From: Bradyrhizobium pachyrhizi | GTDB lineage: Bacteria; Pseudomonadota; Alphaproteobacteria; Rhizobiales; Xanthobacteraceae | Assembly (NCBI RefSeq): GCF_001189245.1 | Contig: NZ_LFIQ01000088.1 | Span: 141,784-189,972, forward strand | DNA length: 48,189 nt | Reading direction: 5' to 3' | In this document: in pieces, positions 8,130 to 16,731 of the stretch | Layout: every line of letters begins with the position of its first letter | Position numbering within the stretch: position 1 is the first letter of the stretch | Made by a program: the position numbers and the translations under genes | Notes under the pieces: generated by a model | Databases searched by the model: none | What the model saw: only the letters and a program-made list of their open reading frames with translations | Told to the model about the DNA's origin: nothing

Positions 8130-9155
8130 ATGAACAAACTGCTTGGCAAGCTTGCCGGAATGCTGCTGGCGCTGACCCTGTCCACGGGCCTTGCCGCGGC
8201 GCAAAGCAAGATCACCATCGCGGTCGGGGGCGGCGCTTGCCTGTGCTATCTGCCCACCGTGCTGGCCAAGCAACTCGGCGAATACGACAAGGCCGGGCTT
8301 GCAGTCGAACTGGTCGACCTCAAGGGCGGCTCGGACGCGCTCAAGGCCGTGCTCGGCGGCAGCGCCGACGTCGTCTCCGGCTATTTCGACCACTGCGTCA
8401 ATCTCGCGGCCAAGAAGCAGGAGCTGCAGGCCTTCGTGGTCTATGACCGCTATCCCGGCCTCGTGTTGGTGGTGTCGCCGAAGCACACCGGCGAGATCAA
8501 CTCGATCAAGGATCTCGCCGGCAAGAAGGTCGGCGTCAGCGCGCCGGGCTCCTCGACCGATTTCTTCTTGAAGTATCTGCTCAAGAAGAACGGCCTCGAT
8601 CCGGCCGGCACCGCCGTGATCGGTGTCGGTCTCGGCGCGACGGCGGTCGCGGCGATGGAGCAGGGCCAGATCGACGCTGCCGTGATGCTTGATCCCGCCG
8701 TTACCGTGCTGCAGGGCGGCTACAAGGACCTCAAGATTCTCAGTGACACCCGCACCCAGCACGACACGCTTGCGGTGTTCGGTGGCGAATATCCCGGCGG
8801 CGCCCTGTATTCGACCGCGGCCTGGGTCAACGGCCACGAGAAGGAGGTGCAGGCGCTGACCAATGCGATCATGGCGACGCTGGCCTGGATCCACTCGCAC
8901 AGCGCCGAAGATATCATGGCCAAGATGCCCGACGAGATCGTCGGTAAGGACAAGGCGCAGTATCTCGCGGCGCTGAAGAACACGATCCCGATGTATTCCG
9001 AGACCGGCAAGATGGACCCCAAGGGTGCAGAGGCGGTGCTCGCGGTGTTCAGCGAGGGCTCGCCGGATGTCGCGAAGGCCGGCATTGACGTCACCAAGAC
9101 CTACACCAACAAGTTCGTCGACCAGGTCAAGAAGACGACCGGAAACGCGAAGTAA
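8130..9155 (+). CDS. ABC transporter substrate-binding protein, NMT1/TauA/SsuA type
   Basis: 341 residues. Signal peptide to about residue 25 (LSTGLAAAQ), then ITIAVGGGACLCYLPTVLAKQLG, a variant of the start of NMT1/SsuA-like binding proteins, and VELVDLKGGSDALKAVLGG. It has the family middle segment DLAGKKVGVSAPGSSTDFF. GGAGGA sits 5 bases before the ATG at 8130. No ATPase or permease gene is adjacent; the unlinked pair at 2467-4067 belongs to the same transporter class and lacks a binding protein, so they could work together (inference). The Cys pair CLC near the mature N-terminus is unusual for the family. Confidence 0.85.
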   Translation: MNKLLGKLAGMLLALTLSTGLAAAQSKITIAVGGGACLCYLPTVLAKQLGEYDKAGLAVELVDLKGGSDALKAVLGGSADVVSGYFDHCVNLAAKKQELQAFVVYDRYPGLVLVVSPKHTGEINSIKDLAGKKVGVSAPGSSTDFFLKYLLKKNGLDPAGTAVIGVGLGATAVAAMEQGQIDAAVMLDPAVTVLQGGYKDLKILSDTRTQHDTLAVFGGEYPGGALYSTAAWVNGHEKEVQALTNAIMATLAWIHSHSAEDIMAKMPDEIVGKDKAQYLAALKNTIPMYSETGKMDPKGAEAVLAVFSEGSPDVAKAGIDVTKTYTNKFVDQVKKTTGNAK

Positions 9156-9167
9156 ACACGTTCGGAT

Positions 9168-9869
9168 ATGCAGTCTCCGCTCATTTGTCGTGTCACCGCG
9201 CTCGACCTTGCCTTGCAGCGGCGTCCCTGGCCGTTCGCGGACCAGCGGCGCGCCGAGATCGACGCGCATTTCGCCGAGCAGCAGCGGCTGAACCCGAACC
9301 TGTGGAATGGCCGCGTGCTGCTCGGGCGCGATCCGGTCTTCGCCGGCGAGCGGCTCAGCGCGAGCTATTTCGAAACCGATTTCGCGAGCTTCCTCGCCTG
9401 GCGCGACTGGGGCTTTGCGGACCACGAGGTGTTCAACGGTTTCGGCATGGGGGCGCTGCTCGCCAGCGACGGCGCCTTCTTGTGCGGGGTGATGGGCGAG
9501 CAGACCGCGAATGCCGGACGCATCTATTTCCCGTCAGGGACACCCGACCTCGACGATATCAGGGGCGACACGGTCGATATCGCCGGCAGCGTGATGCGCG
9601 AACTCGAGGAGGAGACGGGATTGTTGCCGTCGGATTGCCGCGGCGACGCCGACTGGCACTGCATCTACACCGGGCCTGCGCTTGCAATGATGCAGATCCT
9701 GCGCGCCGATATGCCTGGTGACGCGCTGCGGGCGCGGATCGAGGCCAATCTCGCGCGGCAGGCAAATCCCGAGCTTGCCGGCATCCATCTGGTGCGCAGC
9801 CGAGCCGATCTCACGCCCGCAATGCCGCGCTTCGTCACCGCGTTCATCGAGACGCAGCTGCCGGCCTAG
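9168..9869 (+). CDS. Nudix-fold hydrolase family protein
   Basis: 233 residues. The core of a Nudix box is seen as RELEEETG at 144-151, the metal-binding part of the motif, with FPSGTPDL upstream in the position of the usual FPGG. The first Glu of the consensus box (7 residues before RE) is replaced by Val. The protein is longer than a simple Nudix domain, with an N-terminal about 100-residue region that may set specificity. It begins 12 bp after the binding-protein gene and could be co-transcribed with it. No Shine-Dalgarno of note precedes the ATG. Substrate unknown. Confidence 0.75.
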   Translation: MQSPLICRVTALDLALQRRPWPFADQRRAEIDAHFAEQQRLNPNLWNGRVLLGRDPVFAGERLSASYFETDFASFLAWRDWGFADHEVFNGFGMGALLASDGAFLCGVMGEQTANAGRIYFPSGTPDLDDIRGDTVDIAGSVMRELEEETGLLPSDCRGDADWHCIYTGPALAMMQILRADMPGDALRARIEANLARQANPELAGIHLVRSRADLTPAMPRFVTAFIETQLPA

Positions 9870-9913
9870 GCAAAGGACTACGCAATGACCGAGCAAGCCA
9901 CCGCTGCCGCTGC

Positions 9914-10648
9914 ATGACACCGGCAATCGCCGATGGCCCCAAAACGATCAGGGTCATCATTTCGGGTGGATTCGCCGCGGTCTACCGAGAAGTGCTGCCT
10001 GAATTCGAGCGAAGCACGGGCATCAGGGTGGAGACTGGATCCGGCGCGTCGGAGGGCACCGGTCCGAAGACGATCAGGCACCAGCTCGCGAACGGCACCG
10101 AAGCGGACGTGGTTATCCTTTCGCGTGAGGGACTTCACAAGCTCAACGAAGACGGCCAGATTCGTGCGGGATCGGAGGCCGGACTGGCGACAGCTCCGTT
10201 GGCCGCGGCGATTCGAGCAGGCTCTCGCAAGCCGGACATCGGCAATGATGCCGCGCTCAGGAAAGCCTTGATCGAGGCCGGCCAGGTGGTGGCGCCGAGC
10301 AGCACGAGCGGACAGTATGTCCGCGACAAGGTTTTCCCCAGGCTGAACTTGCCGGACACGGTCAGGCTCACCCTCGAGGCGCGCGGAACCGAGGCGGCCG
10401 AAGCGCTGAGAGCAGGCAAGGCAAATCTCTCGATCGGTCCGACCAGCGAACTGGTTCAGGAGAGCGGCATCGAAGTTGTCGGTCTGCTGCCGCCGGATCT
10501 CCAGCTGGTCCAGACCTTCACGGCCGCGATCGTCAGCGATGCGCAAGCGCCGGAAGCAGCCAAGCGCCTGATCGATTTTCTTGTCTCGGACAGCGATATT
10601 TTGCTCACGGCAATCAAACGGGCCGGCATGGAACGGCCCCGCGGATAA
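9914..10648 (+). CDS. ModA-like solute-binding protein without evident signal peptide
   Basis: 244 residues matching the type 2 binding fold of ModA-like proteins: GGFAAVYREVLPEFERSTGI, ADVVILSREGLHKL, and the C-terminal QTFTAAIVSDAQAPEAAKRL, all typical of the substrate-binding domain family annotated near ModA. It starts MTPAIADGP and so lacks the expected signal peptide. A 10-codon ORF (9885-9917, peptide MTEQATAAAA) in another frame overlaps its ATG (ATGA) and has an AAAGGA upstream, so the start may be coupled, or the original 5' end may have been lost. No ABC partner genes are adjacent. Confidence 0.75.
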   Translation: MTPAIADGPKTIRVIISGGFAAVYREVLPEFERSTGIRVETGSGASEGTGPKTIRHQLANGTEADVVILSREGLHKLNEDGQIRAGSEAGLATAPLAAAIRAGSRKPDIGNDAALRKALIEAGQVVAPSSTSGQYVRDKVFPRLNLPDTVRLTLEARGTEAAEALRAGKANLSIGPTSELVQESGIEVVGLLPPDLQLVQTFTAAIVSDAQAPEAAKRLIDFLVSDSDILLTAIKRAGMERPRG

Positions 10649-10744
10649 ATTGCTGCCGCCAAGCGCACGCCGGAGCGCTGCGCGTCGGCACCGCTCCGCC
10701 GAAACTTTGCGCAAGCCTGCGCGGTGCGGACGTAGCCATCGCGC

Positions 10745-10775
10745 TTGACATCATCGGCCGCTCCCCCTGTGATAG
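10745..10775 (+). promoter_or_regulatory. Candidate sigma-70-type promoter for the liv-type operon
   Basis: TTGACA at 10745-10750 is followed 17-19 bases later by TGTGATAG (10768-10775), about 50 bp upstream of the binding-protein start. The -35 is a perfect consensus; the -10 is weak. Confidence 0.35.
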
Positions 10776-10824
10776 GGCGGCACGACAACAAAAAATGCAG
10801 TGCACAATCTCTGGGGAGGGATTC

Positions 10825-12135
10825 ATGCCGGTCAGGAGGGCTGCCCGCTGGCTTGCGGGTCTATCTGTCGCGCTTGCGGCGCTTGCTGTGGCCAATGCAG
10901 CGCATGCGCAGGATAAGAAGATCAAGATCGGCGTAATCTTCGATTTGACCGGCCCGCTGGCCGGCGGCGGCTCCGAGCTGCAATACACCGGCGTCAAGAT
11001 CATGCTCGACCATTACGCCAAGACCGGCGTCGAGGGTTACAAGGTCGAGGCCGTATATGCCGACGCGCAGAGCAAGCCCGACATCGCTATCAACGAGGCC
11101 GTCCGGCTGCTCGAGCAGGAAAAGGTCGACATGGTGATGGGCTTCTTCTCCTCGGCGCAATGCGTGCCGGTGTCGGCGCGGGTCGAGCAGATGAAGAAGT
11201 TCATGTGGATCACGACCTGCATTTCCTCCGGCGTGTTCGACGGCAAGAACTACAAATACGTGTTCCGTCCGCAGGCCGCCGGCAACCAGTACGGCATGAT
11301 GACGACCGACTTCATCGCGCAATACTCGATGTCCAAGTTCGGCAAGGAGCCGAAAGACCTCCGCGTCGCCATCATCCATGAGGACGGCGCCTATGGCGTC
11401 GACGTCTCCAAGGGCAATGAGGCCGGCGCCAAGAAGGCCGGCTTCAACATCGTGCTCAAGGAGGGCTATTCTGCGACCGCGCCCGATTTGTCGGCGCTGG
11501 TCACCAAGCTGAAGCGCGCCAAGCCCGACGTGATCTTCCATACCGGCTACAATCCGGACATTACCCTGCTGTTCCGCCAGGCCCGCGAGCAGGGATTGAG
11601 GTTCGGCGCCATCGTCGGCCATGGCGCGGGCTACGGCGTCTACGAGAAGCTGAAGGAAGGGCTCGGCACCGACGCCAACTATCTCTTCAACACCGACCCG
11701 ATCTCGATCTGGCTTGCCAACCAGAAGAACATGGATCCCAAGCTGCCGCCGGTCATCAAGATGGTCGGCGAGGAGTTTGACCGGCTGAAGCCCGGCGTGC
11801 CGATCCGTTCCGCCCATGTCGGCATTGGCGCGGCCAACGCCTATGTCTTCCTCGACGACGTCTTGCCGCGCGCGATCAAGAAGTATGGCGGCGTCGATCC
11901 GGATGCGCTGCGCAAGGCTGCGCTCGACACCGACATTCCCGAGGGCGGCACCATGCTCGGCTATGGCGTGAAGTTCTACGGCGAGGGAGAGCAGTATGCC
12001 GGGCAGAACGCGCGCTCGTTCCCGGTGGTGCTGCAATATATCGACGACAAGTCCTATGTGGTGTGGCCGAAGAGCCAGATGCAGCGCGAGACCGAGCTGC
12101 CGCTGCCGGCCGGCACCACCTACAGCTACAAATAG
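10825..12135 (+). CDS. Branched-chain amino acid-type ABC transporter substrate-binding protein
   Basis: 436 residues, with a signal peptide cut after about residue 28 (NAAHA-QD). The mature part begins KKIKIGVIFDLTGPLAGGG, the standard start of LivJ/LivK-type periplasmic proteins, and contains VEAVYADAQSKPDIAINEA. The ATG at 10825 has GGGGAGGG upstream. It is the first gene of a five-gene operon with two ATPases and two permeases. The amino acid or other ligand cannot be told from sequence; length over 400 residues and AYVFLDDVLPRAIKKYGG are often seen in members that bind aromatic acids or amides rather than leucine (family knowledge, weak). Confidence 0.88.
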   Translation: MPVRRAARWLAGLSVALAALAVANAAHAQDKKIKIGVIFDLTGPLAGGGSELQYTGVKIMLDHYAKTGVEGYKVEAVYADAQSKPDIAINEAVRLLEQEKVDMVMGFFSSAQCVPVSARVEQMKKFMWITTCISSGVFDGKNYKYVFRPQAAGNQYGMMTTDFIAQYSMSKFGKEPKDLRVAIIHEDGAYGVDVSKGNEAGAKKAGFNIVLKEGYSATAPDLSALVTKLKRAKPDVIFHTGYNPDITLLFRQAREQGLRFGAIVGHGAGYGVYEKLKEGLGTDANYLFNTDPISIWLANQKNMDPKLPPVIKMVGEEFDRLKPGVPIRSAHVGIGAANAYVFLDDVLPRAIKKYGGVDPDALRKAALDTDIPEGGTMLGYGVKFYGEGEQYAGQNARSFPVVLQYIDDKSYVVWPKSQMQRETELPLPAGTTYSYK

Positions 12136-12157
12136 CTCGCTCGCGAAGGGAACTGCC

Positions 12158-12931
12158 GTGCTCGCCGTCGAAGGCCTGGTCAAGCGGTTTGGCGGCTTTC
12201 GTGCCGTCAACAACGTGTCGTTCCGCGTCGAGCAGGGCGAGATCCTCGGCCTGATCGGCCCGAACGGCTCGGGCAAGAGCACGATCTTCAACATGCTCTC
12301 GGGCACCTTGCCACCGACCTCCGGCTCGATCCTGTTCGACGGCCACGAGATCGCGGGGCTCGCCCCGCACCGGATCATCAACCGTGGCATCGGCCGGACC
12401 TTCCAGATCCCGCGGCCGTTCCATCGCCTCAGTATCTTCGAAAACGTTGTGCTCGCCGGCTTCTACGGCCAGGGCCGCCACAGCCGCGGCAAGGCCGAGG
12501 AGGCGGCCGAGCGGGCGCTCGCGATGGTCGGGCTGCCGACCGACCGTCACGCCAGCGTCGAGGGCCTGGGCGCCGCCGGGTTGAAGAAGCTCGAGCTCGC
12601 CAAGGCGCTCGCCACCGGCCCGAAGCTGTTGCTCGCCGATGAGAGCCTTGGCGGCCTCGACGAGGCCGAGATGGACCAGGCCGCCGACATGCTGCGCCGG
12701 ATCCGCGATGAGCTCGGCATCACCATCATCTGGGTCGAGCACATCATGGGCGTGTTGATGCGGGTGGTCGATCGCGTGATGGTGCTCGATCACGGCGAGA
12801 AGATCGCCGAGGGCCTGCCGGCCGATGTCGCCGGCGACGCAAGAGTGATCGAGGTCTATCTCGGCACCGATGCCGATGCGAGCCTCGCGGCCGCGGCCGC
12901 AGCCCAGGCGCGGCGCCGGATCGGGGCGTGA
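12158..12931 (+). CDS. Branched-chain amino acid-type ABC transporter ATPase (LivG-like)
   Basis: 257 residues from a GTG start with GAAGGGA upstream. Walker A GPNGSGKST at 34-42 and Walker B LLLADESLGGLD are intact, with FFRVEQGEI-like and NRGIGRTFQIPRPF segments typical of LivG. The signature LSGGQ is replaced by LGAAGLKKLELAKAL; a degenerate signature of this kind occurs in a subfamily of Liv ATPases. The C-terminal tail is rich in Ala and Arg. The gene follows the binding protein by 22 bp and the next ATPase gene starts 5 bp after its stop. Confidence 0.88.
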   Translation: MLAVEGLVKRFGGFRAVNNVSFRVEQGEILGLIGPNGSGKSTIFNMLSGTLPPTSGSILFDGHEIAGLAPHRIINRGIGRTFQIPRPFHRLSIFENVVLAGFYGQGRHSRGKAEEAAERALAMVGLPTDRHASVEGLGAAGLKKLELAKALATGPKLLLADESLGGLDEAEMDQAADMLRRIRDELGITIIWVEHIMGVLMRVVDRVMVLDHGEKIAEGLPADVAGDARVIEVYLGTDADASLAAAAAAQARRRIGA

Positions 12932-12935
12932 GCGC

Positions 12936-13640
12936 ATGCTGGAATTGAAATCGATCGACGCGGGCTATGGCAGCTTCCAGGCGCTGTTCGACGTCAGCCT
13001 CGACGTCAAGGCGGGCGAGGCGGTCGGTGTGATCGGCCCGAACGGCGCCGGCAAGACCACCCTGATGCGGGTGATCTCCGGGTTGATCCGACCGATCCGG
13101 GGCACGATCGCGATGGAAGGCACCGACGTCATCGCGACGCCCCCGCATCGCATCGTCAGCCTTGGGATCGCGCATGTGCCGGAAAATCGCCGGCTGTTTC
13201 CGCGGCTCACCGTCGCCGACAACCTGAAGATGGGCGCCTACATGCCCGGTGCGCGCGCGCATTACGCCGAGCGGCTCGACTTCGTGTTCGAGCTGTTCCC
13301 GCGCATGAAGGAACGCCAGCAGCAGATGGCCGGCACGATGTCGGGCGGCGAGCAGCAGATGTGCGCGATCGGCCGCGCGCTAATGTCGAACCCGAAGCTG
13401 CTGCTGCTCGACGAGCCGTCGGCCGGGCTCGCGCCGGTCGTGGTGCAGCAGGTGTTCGAGCTCGTCAAGCGCATCCGCGCCTCCGGGCTGACGGTCCTGA
13501 TCGTCGAGCAGAACGTGCAGCAGGTGCTGCGCGTGGTCGACCGCGCCTATCTGCTGGAAGCCGGCAGCATCCGCGCCGCCGGGTCAGCGGCGGAGCTCGC
13601 GGCCAGCGACACCATCAAGCAGGCGTATCTCGGGGTGTAG
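12936..13640 (+). CDS. Branched-chain amino acid-type ABC transporter ATPase (LivF-like)
   Basis: 234 residues. Walker A GPNGAGKTT (34-42), GIAHVPENRRLFPRLTV in the Q-loop region, signature MSGGEQQM, Walker B LLLLDEPSAGLAP and the EQN motif IVEQNVQQVL are typical LivF features. The ATG at 12936 is 5 bases after the LivG-like stop; the longer frame upstream overlaps livG and is rejected. It is followed by 220 bp containing a palindromic repeat before the permease genes. Confidence 0.9.
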   Translation: MLELKSIDAGYGSFQALFDVSLDVKAGEAVGVIGPNGAGKTTLMRVISGLIRPIRGTIAMEGTDVIATPPHRIVSLGIAHVPENRRLFPRLTVADNLKMGAYMPGARAHYAERLDFVFELFPRMKERQQQMAGTMSGGEQQMCAIGRALMSNPKLLLLDEPSAGLAPVVVQQVFELVKRIRASGLTVLIVEQNVQQVLRVVDRAYLLEAGSIRAAGSAAELAASDTIKQAYLGV

Positions 13641-13683
13641 GGGATGATGACAACAGATCGGGCAGACGCGCTCACACACTTCC

Positions 13684-13814
13684 CCGTCATCCCCGGACGA
13701 ACGCGTTTGCGTTCGCTCGGGACGTGCGAGCGTAGCGAGCCTCGAAGGATGAATCGGCCACAGACGGGCCGTGCATCCTTCGAGGCGCGCAAGGGCGCGC
13801 ACCTCAGGATGACG
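13684..13814. repeat. Nested palindromic repeat inside the liv-type operon
   Basis: CCTCGAAGGATG (13740-13751) mirrors CATCCTTCGAGG (13774-13785), and the outer flanks GTCATCC (near 13686) and GGATGAC (13807-13813) pair as well. It matches a class of mobile-looking intergenic palindromes of Bradyrhizobiaceae. Placed between livF-like and livH-like genes, it may act as a processing or attenuation structure. Confidence 0.75.
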
Positions 13815-13860
13815 GTCGAGCTAGTTCAGCTAGACCACGTCACGCTCTAAGGCAGCAGCC

Positions 13861-14742
13861 ATGCAATCCTTCCTCGACATCTTCGACATCTACCTGCTGG
13901 AGGCCGTCATCAACGGCATCCTGCTCGGCGGCGTGCTGGCGCTGCTCGCGCTCGGGCTCAACCTGATCTTCGGCGTCATCGACGTCACCTGGATCTGCTA
14001 CGCCGAGCTCGTGATGATCGGCATGTACGGCATGTACTATCTCGTGCAGTATTACGGCCTGCCGTACTGGGCCGCTGCGCCGCTCGTGATCCTGCTCGTC
14101 GCGCTGCTCGGTGGCGCGCTGCATTTCTTCGTGATCGCGCCGCTGCTGACCGCGCCGCCGATCAACCAGCTGCTCGCCACCGGCGGCGTGCTGTTCATCC
14201 TGCAGAGCTTTGCCACCGTCGCCTTCGGCATCGACTTCCGCAATCTCGGCATCCGCCTGCCGGTGCTCGCGCTCGGCGAGATGAATTTCAGCTACGCACG
14301 GCTGCTGTCGTTCGCCGCCGCGCTGCTCGGCATGATCGGCGTCTATCTGTTCCTGACCCGCACCTTCACCGGCACCGCGATCCGCGCCATCGCGCAGGAC
14401 CGCCAGATCATGCCGCTGATGGGTGTCGACCCCAAGCGCATCTATCTCGTTACCTCGGCGATCGGCGGCGGGCTCGCCGGCCTCGCCGCCTGCCTCCTGG
14501 TGCTGCAATATGACGTGCATCCGTTCGTCGGCCTGTCGTTCGGGCCGATCACCTTCCTGATCTGCGTGCTCGGCGGGCTCGGCAATTTCATCGGCGGCTT
14601 CATCGCCGCCTTCGTGTTCGCCGAGATCATCTCGCTCGGCGGCCTGTTCTCCGATCTCGAATGGGGCTACGTGCTGGCCTTTGCATTCTTCATCGTCATG
14701 ATGTTCATCCGGCCCGCGGGCCTGCTGGCGAGGCGCTCGTGA
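13861..14742 (+). CDS. Branched-chain amino acid-type ABC transporter permease (LivH-like)
   Basis: 293 residues, almost wholly hydrophobic with about eight membrane segments. LLALGLNLIFGVIDVTWICYAEL and TAIRAIAQDRQIMPLMGVD (the cytoplasmic ATPase-contact loop) are LivH hallmarks. Its stop overlaps the GTG start of the second permease (GTGA), so the two are coupled. The ribosome site before the ATG is weak (CTAAGGCAG). Confidence 0.9.
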   Translation: MQSFLDIFDIYLLEAVINGILLGGVLALLALGLNLIFGVIDVTWICYAELVMIGMYGMYYLVQYYGLPYWAAAPLVILLVALLGGALHFFVIAPLLTAPPINQLLATGGVLFILQSFATVAFGIDFRNLGIRLPVLALGEMNFSYARLLSFAAALLGMIGVYLFLTRTFTGTAIRAIAQDRQIMPLMGVDPKRIYLVTSAIGGGLAGLAACLLVLQYDVHPFVGLSFGPITFLICVLGGLGNFIGGFIAAFVFAEIISLGGLFSDLEWGYVLAFAFFIVMMFIRPAGLLARRS

Positions 14743-15749
14743 ACAGGCAAGCCGCCGGCTGGATCATCGCGCTGATCGCGCTCGTCGCGGTGCCCTTCGT
14801 GCATCGCGATCCCTATCATCTGCACGTGCTGGTGCTGATCCTGATCTGGTCGTTCGCCTACACCTCATGGTCGATCATGGGGCGCTTCGGCCTGGTCTCG
14901 CTCGGCCATGGCGGTTTCATGGGCATCGGCGCCTATGTCACCGCGCTGCTGTGGAATCATCTCGGCGTGTCGCCCTGGATCGGCATTCCCGTCAGCATGG
15001 TGACCGCGGGAGTGCTCGCCCTCGTCGTCGCCTATCCCTGCTTCCGCTTCCGCATCACCGGGCATTATTTCGTGCTGGTGACGCTGGCGCTGTCGGGCAT
15101 CGTGCTGCAGGTCATCACCGCGACCCGCGACTATACCGGCGGCTCGCTCGGCTACACCCCGCAGCGCGCCCCCAGCGGCAAGGGGCTGCTCGCGCTGCAA
15201 TTCGACGACAAGACCACCTGGTATCTGATCGCGCTCGCGGTCTGGATCGCGGGCCTCGTGATCTGGCGCGCGATCGATCGCAGCATGATCCGCCACGCCA
15301 TGGAGGCGATCTCGGAAGACGAGGATGCCGCCGCGGCGGCCGGCGTCAACGTCACCGCCGAGAAGCTCAAGATCACCCTGATCAGCGCGCTGATGACCGC
15401 GCTGTCGGGCGCGCTCTACTGCCAGTACCAGATGTTCATCTCGCCCGACACGGTGAGCGGCATCGCCGTCTCCTTGCAGATGGTGTTCGCGGCGATCGTC
15501 GGCGGCGTCTATGTCGCGCTCGGACCGACCGTCGGCGCCGTCATCACCATCGTGCTGGCCGAGGTGCTGCGCATCTCTTTCGGCACCAAGGCGGTCGGCT
15601 GGGACAATCTGGTCTATGGCGTGCTGCTGGTACTGTTCATCATCTTCCTGCCCAAGGGCATTCTTGGTAGCGTGATCGACCGGATCAAATCGCCACGCAA
15701 GCCGTCGAGAAGCCATGAGCAACAAACCGTCCCCATCGCTCACCGATGA
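14739..15749 (+). CDS. Branched-chain amino acid-type ABC transporter permease (LivM-like)
   Basis: 336 residues from a GTG that overlaps the livH-like stop by 4 bases. WSFAYTSWSIMGRFGLVSLGH and the ISEDEDAAAAAGVNVTAEKLK loop are LivM features; about ten membrane segments are expected. The last 35 bp overlap the start of the PPK2 gene, so the kinase is very likely part of the same transcript. Confidence 0.9.
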   Translation: MNRQAAGWIIALIALVAVPFVHRDPYHLHVLVLILIWSFAYTSWSIMGRFGLVSLGHGGFMGIGAYVTALLWNHLGVSPWIGIPVSMVTAGVLALVVAYPCFRFRITGHYFVLVTLALSGIVLQVITATRDYTGGSLGYTPQRAPSGKGLLALQFDDKTTWYLIALAVWIAGLVIWRAIDRSMIRHAMEAISEDEDAAAAAGVNVTAEKLKITLISALMTALSGALYCQYQMFISPDTVSGIAVSLQMVFAAIVGGVYVALGPTVGAVITIVLAEVLRISFGTKAVGWDNLVYGVLLVLFIIFLPKGILGSVIDRIKSPRKPSRSHEQQTVPIAHR

Positions 15750-16659
15750 ACTGAAGCCTTTCGTCGCGCCGTTCCGCTTCGACGGGTCGGGCGAATTTCA
15801 CCTCAAATCCTATCCGACCGCCGAGAAGGGCGGCATCGACAAGGACGCCGGCGGCAAGATCATCGAGGCCAACCGCAAGCGGCTTAACGATTTCCAGGAG
15901 AAACTCTACGCCCAGGACCGCTGGTCGCTGCTGCTGATCTTCCAGGGCATGGATGCCGCCGGCAAGGATTCCGCGATCAAGAGCGTGTTCGAGGGCGTCA
16001 ATCCGCAGGGTTGCGAGGTCTCTTCCTTCAAGCAGCCGTCGACCCGGGAACTCGACCACGACTTCATGTGGCGCGCGATGATCGCGCTGCCGGAACGCGG
16101 CCGCATCGGCATCTTCAACCGCTCCTATTACGAGGAGTGCCTGGTGGTGCGGGTGCATCCCGAGGTGCTCGGCAAGCAGAAGATCCCGAAGCGCCTCGTC
16201 ACCAAGAATATCTGGCGCGAGCGCTTCGAGGACATTTCCGCAATCGAACGCTATCTGGCGCGCAACGGCACCGTGATCCTGAAATTTTTCCTCAACGTCT
16301 CCAAGGAGGAGCAGCGCCAGCGCTTCCTCGACCGGCTCGAGGAGCCGGCCAAGAACTGGAAGTTCTCGATGGCCGACGTCGCCGAGCGCAAGCTGTGGGC
16401 CAAATATCAGGCCGCCTATCAGGACATGATCCACCACACCGCAACCAAAGAGGCGCCCTGGCACATCGTGCCCGCCGACCACAAATGGTTCGCCCGCGTC
16501 GTGATCGGCTCGACCATCGTCAATGCGCTCGACGGGCTCGACTTGAAATTCCCCGAAGTCGACAAGGCCGACTTGAGCGAATTCAAGCGCGTCCGTGGGG
16601 CGCTGGAGGCGGAAGGCAAGGGCGGCGCAGGCGAGAAGGCCGTGGCGAAGAACAAGTAG
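15715..16659 (+). CDS. Polyphosphate kinase 2 family protein (PPK2)
   Basis: 314 residues of a single-domain PPK2. Walker A GMDAAGKDS at 78-86, the lid/base segment SFKQPSTRELDHDFMWR (104-120) and the Walker B-like RIGIFNRSYYEE (130-141) are present. Such enzymes transfer phosphate between polyphosphate and nucleotides (AMP, ADP or GDP depending on class); the class is not decided here. Its ATG lies 35 bp inside the livM-like gene in another frame, an unusual overlap that suggests coupling of phosphate-energy metabolism to transport, or simple promoter sharing. Cytoplasmic. Confidence 0.9.
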   Translation: MSNKPSPSLTDELKPFVAPFRFDGSGEFHLKSYPTAEKGGIDKDAGGKIIEANRKRLNDFQEKLYAQDRWSLLLIFQGMDAAGKDSAIKSVFEGVNPQGCEVSSFKQPSTRELDHDFMWRAMIALPERGRIGIFNRSYYEECLVVRVHPEVLGKQKIPKRLVTKNIWRERFEDISAIERYLARNGTVILKFFLNVSKEEQRQRFLDRLEEPAKNWKFSMADVAERKLWAKYQAAYQDMIHHTATKEAPWHIVPADHKWFARVVIGSTIVNALDGLDLKFPEVDKADLSEFKRVRGALEAEGKGGAGEKAVAKNK

Positions 16660-16731
16660 AATGCGAAGGACTGGGGCCGCGTTTTCTCTCGCGCACGCTT
16701 GATTACGTCAGGGAAGCGCACTCGTCAGGCT

